A DNA stretch of 64,000 bases from G963665495 sp963677785 (lineage in GTDB: Bacteria; Desulfobacterota; Desulfovibrionia; Desulfovibrionales; Desulfovibrionaceae): positions 496,001 through 560,000 of the forward strand of contig CAXXDH010000001.1 in the NCBI GenBank assembly GCA_963677785.2, in the 5' to 3' direction. The position numbers were made by a program, and so were the translations under genes. Below are positions 60,098 through 64,000 of this stretch, in pieces; positions within the stretch are counted from its first letter, which is position 1, and each line of letters begins with the position of its first letter. The notes under the pieces were generated by a model. It made no database searches. It saw only the letters and a program-made list of their open reading frames with translations, and was not told where the DNA came from.

Positions 60098-60499
60098 TTA
60101 TTTTACCGGTTGCCATTCTTCAGTGCCCGGTTTTGCATCCGGTTTTTTCAAAAACAGCCAGTGTCCTTTGAGCGTGGCTCCATCCCATTTCAATACCGTA
60201 ACTCCGTGCTCTTCCGGTTTCCCACCCGCAAAGCCGATGCTGAGAATGCGGCATTGCGTGTCGTAAATGCCTGCTCCGTGATATTTCTGTCCGTCTACAA
60301 CTCCCTGAAAAGAATAGGTTGTACCCTTATTGCTCAGCTGCAGCGTACCGTTGTAGGTAGCGGCTGTATCGGAACCGGGGTCGTTGCCGGAAACGCGGTA
60401 CTCTCCCGCTGGCGGGCCCTCAACAGCCCAGGAAGGCCACGGCAGGCAAAACATGAGCAGCAGACAGGCAACAAGAGCTTGGTTGCGAGGAGAGGTCAT
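60098..60499 (-). CDS. Small secreted protein of unknown function
   Basis: 133 residues. Signal peptide about 1-25 (core 'ALVACLLLMFCLPWPSWA'). The mature part is beta-rich with Gly/Thr/Tyr and Lys, 'GEYRVSGNDPGSDTAATYNGTLQLSNKGTTYSFQGVVDGQKYHGAGIY' and 'LKWDGATLKGHWLF'. It resembles small secreted lipocalin/YceI-like proteins, but I do not recognise it as a named family. SD AAGGAG six bases before ATG. It lies downstream of the PAS kinase on the same strand, 41 bases from its stop. Confidence 0.7.
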   Translation of the reverse strand: MTSPRNQALVACLLLMFCLPWPSWAVEGPPAGEYRVSGNDPGSDTAATYNGTLQLSNKGTTYSFQGVVDGQKYHGAGIYDTQCRILSIGFAGGKPEEHGVTVLKWDGATLKGHWLFLKKPDAKPGTEEWQPVK

Positions 60500-60540
60500 A
60501 AGATACTCCTTGATATAGTGATGTTAAAAAACGGCGAGGT

Positions 60541-63042
60541 TCAATACAGTCTTGGTTTGTCCGGGACACCCGTATTGGGATGCGTTGGCAAGCGTATGGT
60601 GATGGTTGTTCCATGGGCCTCGGAACTCCGCATGCTGATTCTCCCTTGATGGAGTTCGACAATGAGTTTGGCGGAGTAGGTGCCCAATCCGGAGCCGCCC
60701 TGTTTATCATGCGTGGTGTATTTATCAAAAAAAGAGTCCCGCATGGATTCCGGTACCAGACTGGGGCTGTGGCATTTGATGTTGACGGTTTCCCCGCATT
60801 GTAGACCGAGGCTGACGATACCTTCCGGCGGGGTGGCTTCTATGGCGTTTTTCAGGATATTGGCAAGCATGGAATAGTAAAGCAATTCCTCTCCCAGAAC
60901 CGTGCAGGTTTGGGTGGCTTTCGCGAACTCTATGGCGACTTCCTTGTTTTTGGCCAGCAAGCCGCAATCTTCCACGACTTTGTTGATCAGGGCTGTAAGA
61001 TCAAATGGGATGGGAGCAAGCGTATAAGAGCCGGTTTCCATTTTATAGACGTCGAGGGAACGGTTGATCAGGTCGAGCATCAGCAGACCGCTTTTATTGA
61101 TGGTTCGCAAATAGCGTTCGCGCTCCTTTTGCTCCAGATCCGGATTCTTGAGCAGAACTTGCGGCAGGGTAATGACGACATTCAAGGGCGTTTTGAGGTC
61201 ATGGCGGACCATCAACTCCACGTCTTTTTTCAGTTTTGCGGAGCGCCGGCGTTCGGTTATGTCCCTATGGATGACGATGAGTCCGAGCAGTTCGTTGTCA
61301 GGCCCGTAGTAGGGGGTGCGTAACGACTCGAATTCTTTGATAGTATTTTCATTTGTCTGGAGTTCTTCTTCCATCAGGTTAGAGGAGCGGGACTCCAGAA
61401 TCTGCCGGTCTTTTTCCCGCATCCGGAGTGCTGCTTCCAGCGGCAGTAGGTCGTAATCCGTGCAACCGATAATCTCTTCCCTGTTGCGTTGAATTTCTTC
61501 GCAAAAGGCCTTGTTGCAGCCCAGAAAGACCCCGTCCGGATCCTTGTAGAGCAGCAGATCCGGAATGGAATCTATGAGAGCGAGTAGCAAAGAGCTCTGT
61601 CGGTTGAGCTGTGTTTTGGCCTGTTGCAGTTGAATGAGGTCTTCGACTATCCAGATGATGCCCTTGGACGGGTCGGACGGCGCCACAGTTTTGCCTGAAA
61701 GCAGGCAGGGAAGCAGCTTGCCGTCTTTGCGGTGCAGCTCGTATTCAATGTGCATGATGCCGTCATTCATTAACTGATCAAAATATTTTTGTTCAAAGGC
61801 CGCGAAGCGTTCGTGGTTCCCGTGAAAGATTTCAAAACTTTCTCCCAGGAGTTCCCAAGATTCGTAGCCCATCAGTTCGCAGAATTTCGCATTGGTTCTT
61901 GCGATGCTGCGGTCCTCTTTGAGGTAGATGACGCCCACCTGGCTGTTTTCAAAAATGGCCTCGAATTCGTACAGGGATTGCAGGAGTAGCTGCCTTGTCT
62001 CCATGGGTTTGGAGATATCCATGGCCGTACCCACGACCCTGGCGGGATTGCCCTGCGCATCCCGCTCGACAATAGTGCCGCAGGCCTGCACCCAGACCCA
62101 GTGTCCTTCCTTGTGGCGCAACTGAAACTGCTGTTCATAATGGGATGAATCAAAAGCTTGACGGGAATCGAAAAAATTTTTTGCTTTTTTCAGATCCTCA
62201 TTGCGGCAAACGCTTCTGAATGTCTCGATCGAAATGGGCTCCAGCTCTTTGAGAGTGTGCCCGGTCAGTTGCGCCCATTGTTCGTTCAGAACAATGTCAC
62301 CGGTTCCGGGGTTCCAGTCCCAAAGCCCCAAGTTGGTGCTTTCGATGACCAGATTGAGTCGCTCCTGGCTTTGCTCCAGGGCCGATTGGATAATGCGGCG
62401 TTCTTCCAGACTGGTTTCCAGTTGCCGGATAACGTTTTTCAATTCCTCGTTGGCAAGGGCGTGACTTTCCGTTCTGGCAATCACTTTTGCCTCGAGTTCT
62501 TTTTGCGTATCGCGCAAGGCCTTTTCCAGTTGCCTGCATTCAGTGACATCCCATAGCAAATGCAATGTGCCCCAGGGCTGTTGCAACGCGTCTGTAAGGG
62601 AGAGAGTACGCATCAAGGCTGTTCGTTTTCTGTCGTGCCCGGATGCTTCGTATTGCACCGCCTCCACTTGCTGACGTGCTTTGGAAGGGATACAGGCGCA
62701 ATTGTGTTCATCCGGCGCTGTCTGCCATGCAAAAATATCAGCAAGCGTCCTTCCCTCGGCTTGATCAGAGGAAAGTCCGACAAGTTGCAGAAAAGCGGCA
62801 TTGGCAAAGTAAACTCTGTCCGCGTTATCCGTGATGAAAACAGGGGCAAGATTCAGATGTAGGCTTTGTTCCAGTGACGAAAGGCGTTCTTTGACTTTTT
62901 GAGTTTGAAGGGCATGTTCCCGGTATTCCTTTTCAATGTATTTGTGTCGAGAGCGCAGGCGCCGCAGTTTTTGGAGAAGCACCGCGGCTCCAGCGAGAGA
63001 AAGAAGTGTGGTGCTGAGGAGTATAAGCGACAAGGCGTTCAT
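60541..63042 (-). CDS. Multi-PAS membrane sensor histidine kinase
   Basis: 833 residues from ATG 63042 (weak RBS). One N-terminal membrane helix, a coiled coil, then four PAS segments ('VFITDNADRVYFANAAFLQLVG', 'LGLWDWNPGTGDIVLNEQWA', 'VGVIYLKEDRSIARTNAKFCELMG', 'LLLYKDPDGVFLGCNKAFCEEI'). HisKA has His614 in 'VRHDLKTP', and an HATPase domain follows with 'NILKNAIEATP' and 'GGSGLGTYSAKLIVE'. PAS 2-3 could sense redox or small molecules. No cognate response regulator in the window. Confidence 0.92.
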   Translation of the reverse strand: MNALSLILLSTTLLSLAGAAVLLQKLRRLRSRHKYIEKEYREHALQTQKVKERLSSLEQSLHLNLAPVFITDNADRVYFANAAFLQLVGLSSDQAEGRTLADIFAWQTAPDEHNCACIPSKARQQVEAVQYEASGHDRKRTALMRTLSLTDALQQPWGTLHLLWDVTECRQLEKALRDTQKELEAKVIARTESHALANEELKNVIRQLETSLEERRIIQSALEQSQERLNLVIESTNLGLWDWNPGTGDIVLNEQWAQLTGHTLKELEPISIETFRSVCRNEDLKKAKNFFDSRQAFDSSHYEQQFQLRHKEGHWVWVQACGTIVERDAQGNPARVVGTAMDISKPMETRQLLLQSLYEFEAIFENSQVGVIYLKEDRSIARTNAKFCELMGYESWELLGESFEIFHGNHERFAAFEQKYFDQLMNDGIMHIEYELHRKDGKLLPCLLSGKTVAPSDPSKGIIWIVEDLIQLQQAKTQLNRQSSLLLALIDSIPDLLLYKDPDGVFLGCNKAFCEEIQRNREEIIGCTDYDLLPLEAALRMREKDRQILESRSSNLMEEELQTNENTIKEFESLRTPYYGPDNELLGLIVIHRDITERRRSAKLKKDVELMVRHDLKTPLNVVITLPQVLLKNPDLEQKERERYLRTINKSGLLMLDLINRSLDVYKMETGSYTLAPIPFDLTALINKVVEDCGLLAKNKEVAIEFAKATQTCTVLGEELLYYSMLANILKNAIEATPPEGIVSLGLQCGETVNIKCHSPSLVPESMRDSFFDKYTTHDKQGGSGLGTYSAKLIVELHQGRISMRSSEAHGTTITIRLPTHPNTGVPDKPRLY

Positions 63043-63365
63043 GAAAAAAAGTCTATCATAGATAAGAGGTGACGGCCAACGATTCCATGGATTCAAATTT
63101 CTTAGTCTCCATGGAAGTTCTGATGAACTGCCCGGTGTGTATTGCGCGTCCGGAAAAAATAATTATTATCTGTAAATATTCGCTCGCAATCAGCGGGAAT
63201 GTATGACCGAAAAGCGGGAGCTGTTTTTTGGGGTCTGATGAAAGGATATTTGATAGCGTATGTGTTTCTACAATCACTTTACTTTTCAGAGTCATTTGCG
63301 TAGAAAGTTTTTTTTCTAGGAGCTGGTGAGACCGCACACCGTCGGACTCTCTGGAGGTAAAATAT
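63043..63365. other. Divergent intergenic region, PAS kinase / DksA-like
   Basis: About 320 bases with no supported gene; a 93-codon minus frame lacks coding character. Divergent promoters are expected. A CTGGAGG ribosome-binding site lies just before the DksA-like start. Confidence 0.4.
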
Positions 63366-63728
63366 ATGGAACAAAAAGATCTTGATTATTTTTACGCACT
63401 TTTGACCAAGATGTTGGAAGAGGCCCTGAGTAAAAGCGACGCCACCATTGAAGACATGACAGACACAATGGAAGTGTTTGCTGATCCTGCCGATCGTGCC
63501 ACCATGGAATCGGACAGGGCGTTCACCTTAAGGCTTCGGGACAGAGAAAGAAAATTGATCAAAAAGATTCAGTCGGCTTTGAAGCGGCTGGATGAAGGTA
63601 CGTACGGCATCTGCGAAGAATGCGGTGAAGAAATAAGCATTCCGCGCCTGAAAGCACGTCCGGTCACCAAGCTTTGCATTCAATGCAAAAGCAAGCAGGA
63701 AGAAGAAGAAACGGTCCGCGGCGATTGA
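63366..63728 (+). CDS. DksA/TraR C4-type zinc-finger protein
   Basis: 120 residues: coiled-coil helices (1-85) then a zinc ribbon 'CEECGEEISIPRLKARPVTKLCIQC'-type with two CxxC pairs. 'DPADRATMESDRAFTLRLRDRERKLIKKIQ' matches DksA family helices, with the acidic tip 'DPADR' near the coiled-coil loop. Likely binds RNA polymerase secondary channel and works with ppGpp. SD GGAGGT ahead of ATG; a terminator follows at once. Confidence 0.94.
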   Translation: MEQKDLDYFYALLTKMLEEALSKSDATIEDMTDTMEVFADPADRATMESDRAFTLRLRDRERKLIKKIQSALKRLDEGTYGICEECGEEISIPRLKARPVTKLCIQCKSKQEEEETVRGD

Positions 63729-63737
63729 GTTTTTCAG

Positions 63738-63764
63738 GCATGACAACTTGGAGGTCATGCTTTT
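63738..63764 (+). terminator. Rho-independent terminator of the DksA-like gene
   Basis: Arms GCATGAC/GTCATGC followed by TTTT; 10 bases after the stop. Confidence 0.8.
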
Positions 63765-63806
63765 CCGCTATTCAGAAGCAGTAGACGCCGAAGTGGAGCG
63801 ATAACC

Positions 63807-64000
63807 GTGGATTCCAATTTTTTTCGATGCCTTGGCAGGGAAATGGCTCGAGAACTCCGCGGTGAACGCCTTGAAAAAATATACAGCCCGGCCCCCTCTG
63901 TTCATACTCTTGAATTGAGGGGGAGGCATACAAACCGTTTTCTTCTTTTTCATCCCGACAAGAACACAGGATATTTTTTTCTTTCCGAGGAAAAACCCCG
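63807..64000 (+). CDS. NFACT-family (RqcH/FbpA-like) protein, N-terminal fragment
   Basis: The first 64 codons from GTG 63807, with GGAG eight bases upstream, continue off the window. 'MARELRGERLEKIYSPAPSVHTLELRG' and 'FLLFHPDKNTGYFFLSEEKP' fit the N-terminal NFACT-N domain ('L..h.G.ri.ki.qp...l.l.l....'). RqcH tags stalled nascent chains on 50S subunits with alanine. The fragment is too short to exclude other NFACT relatives. Confidence 0.75.
   Translation, partial: MDSNFFRCLGREMARELRGERLEKIYSPAPSVHTLELRGRHTNRFLLFHPDKNTGYFFLSEEKP

Noticed and set aside
63056..63337. 93-codon minus-strand ORF before the DksA-like gene
   Set aside because: No ribosome-binding site and no recognisable pattern; it lies in the divergent promoter region.
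1..64000. CRISPR array
   Set aside because: No regularly spaced short repeats were seen; the periodic repeats at 14.4-16.1 kb are coding FG-GAP units of about 185 bases.

Overview
The window looks like a chromosomal segment of a mid-GC (roughly 55-58%) sulfate-reducing bacterium of the Desulfovibrio/Bilophila type. The evidence is protein style (small Rho-N protein, DUF721 protein, archaeal-type aldolase of the aromatic pathway family, Cache-domain histidine kinases), the rpmH-rnpA-yidD-yidC-jag-mnmE order, and a HdeA-like periplasmic protein. A cytosolic-looking sialidase hints at a host-associated lifestyle. The species assignment is inference.

Layout. 1-10.1 kb: end of a methyltransferase, a half-size AbrB-type permease, a two-TM sensor-like protein, a split FUSC exporter pair, a DEAD-box helicase, an aldolase paralogue, an RsmB-like rRNA methyltransferase and two unknown proteins. 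10.8-22.0 kb: an accessory region of lower and more variable GC. It holds a secreted FG-GAP protein, a frameshifted IS1182-type element, a second FG-GAP gene broken by an ISL3 element, an IS4 element, a regulator with TolB-like and TPR domains, a truncated IS1182 copy and a decayed phage-like formyltransferase. It ends at tRNA-Glu and tRNA-Gln. 22.4-36.6 kb: Rho-N and DUF721 proteins, then two tandem RND pump operons read leftward, the second ending in a translationally coupled L-serine dehydratase, a divergent LysR regulator, and rarA.

36.6-50.7 kb: a candidate sigma54-driven small RNA upstream of rarA, a SPOR lipoprotein, a degenerate GGDEF membrane protein, a malQ + treS-maltokinase operon, a HdeA-like protein, a sialidase, a cold-shock protein, a carboxymuconolactone decarboxylase-like gene divergent from a LysR regulator, and a REP-associated transposase. 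50.7-64 kb: a Cache histidine kinase, the mnmE-jag-yidC-yidD-rnpA-rpmH cluster, an NfeD/slipin pair, a small secreted protein, a multi-PAS histidine kinase, a DksA/TraR protein and the start of an NFACT/RqcH protein.

Most notable: rpmH lies out of frame inside the 5' part of rnpA, because rnpA has no other conventional start. An apparent sigma54 promoter drives a roughly 135-nt structured RNA. An ISL3 insertion cuts a signal peptide so cleanly that the ancestral gene can be rebuilt from the sequence. Two enzymes (the aldolase and the GGDEF protein) have lost catalytic residues.
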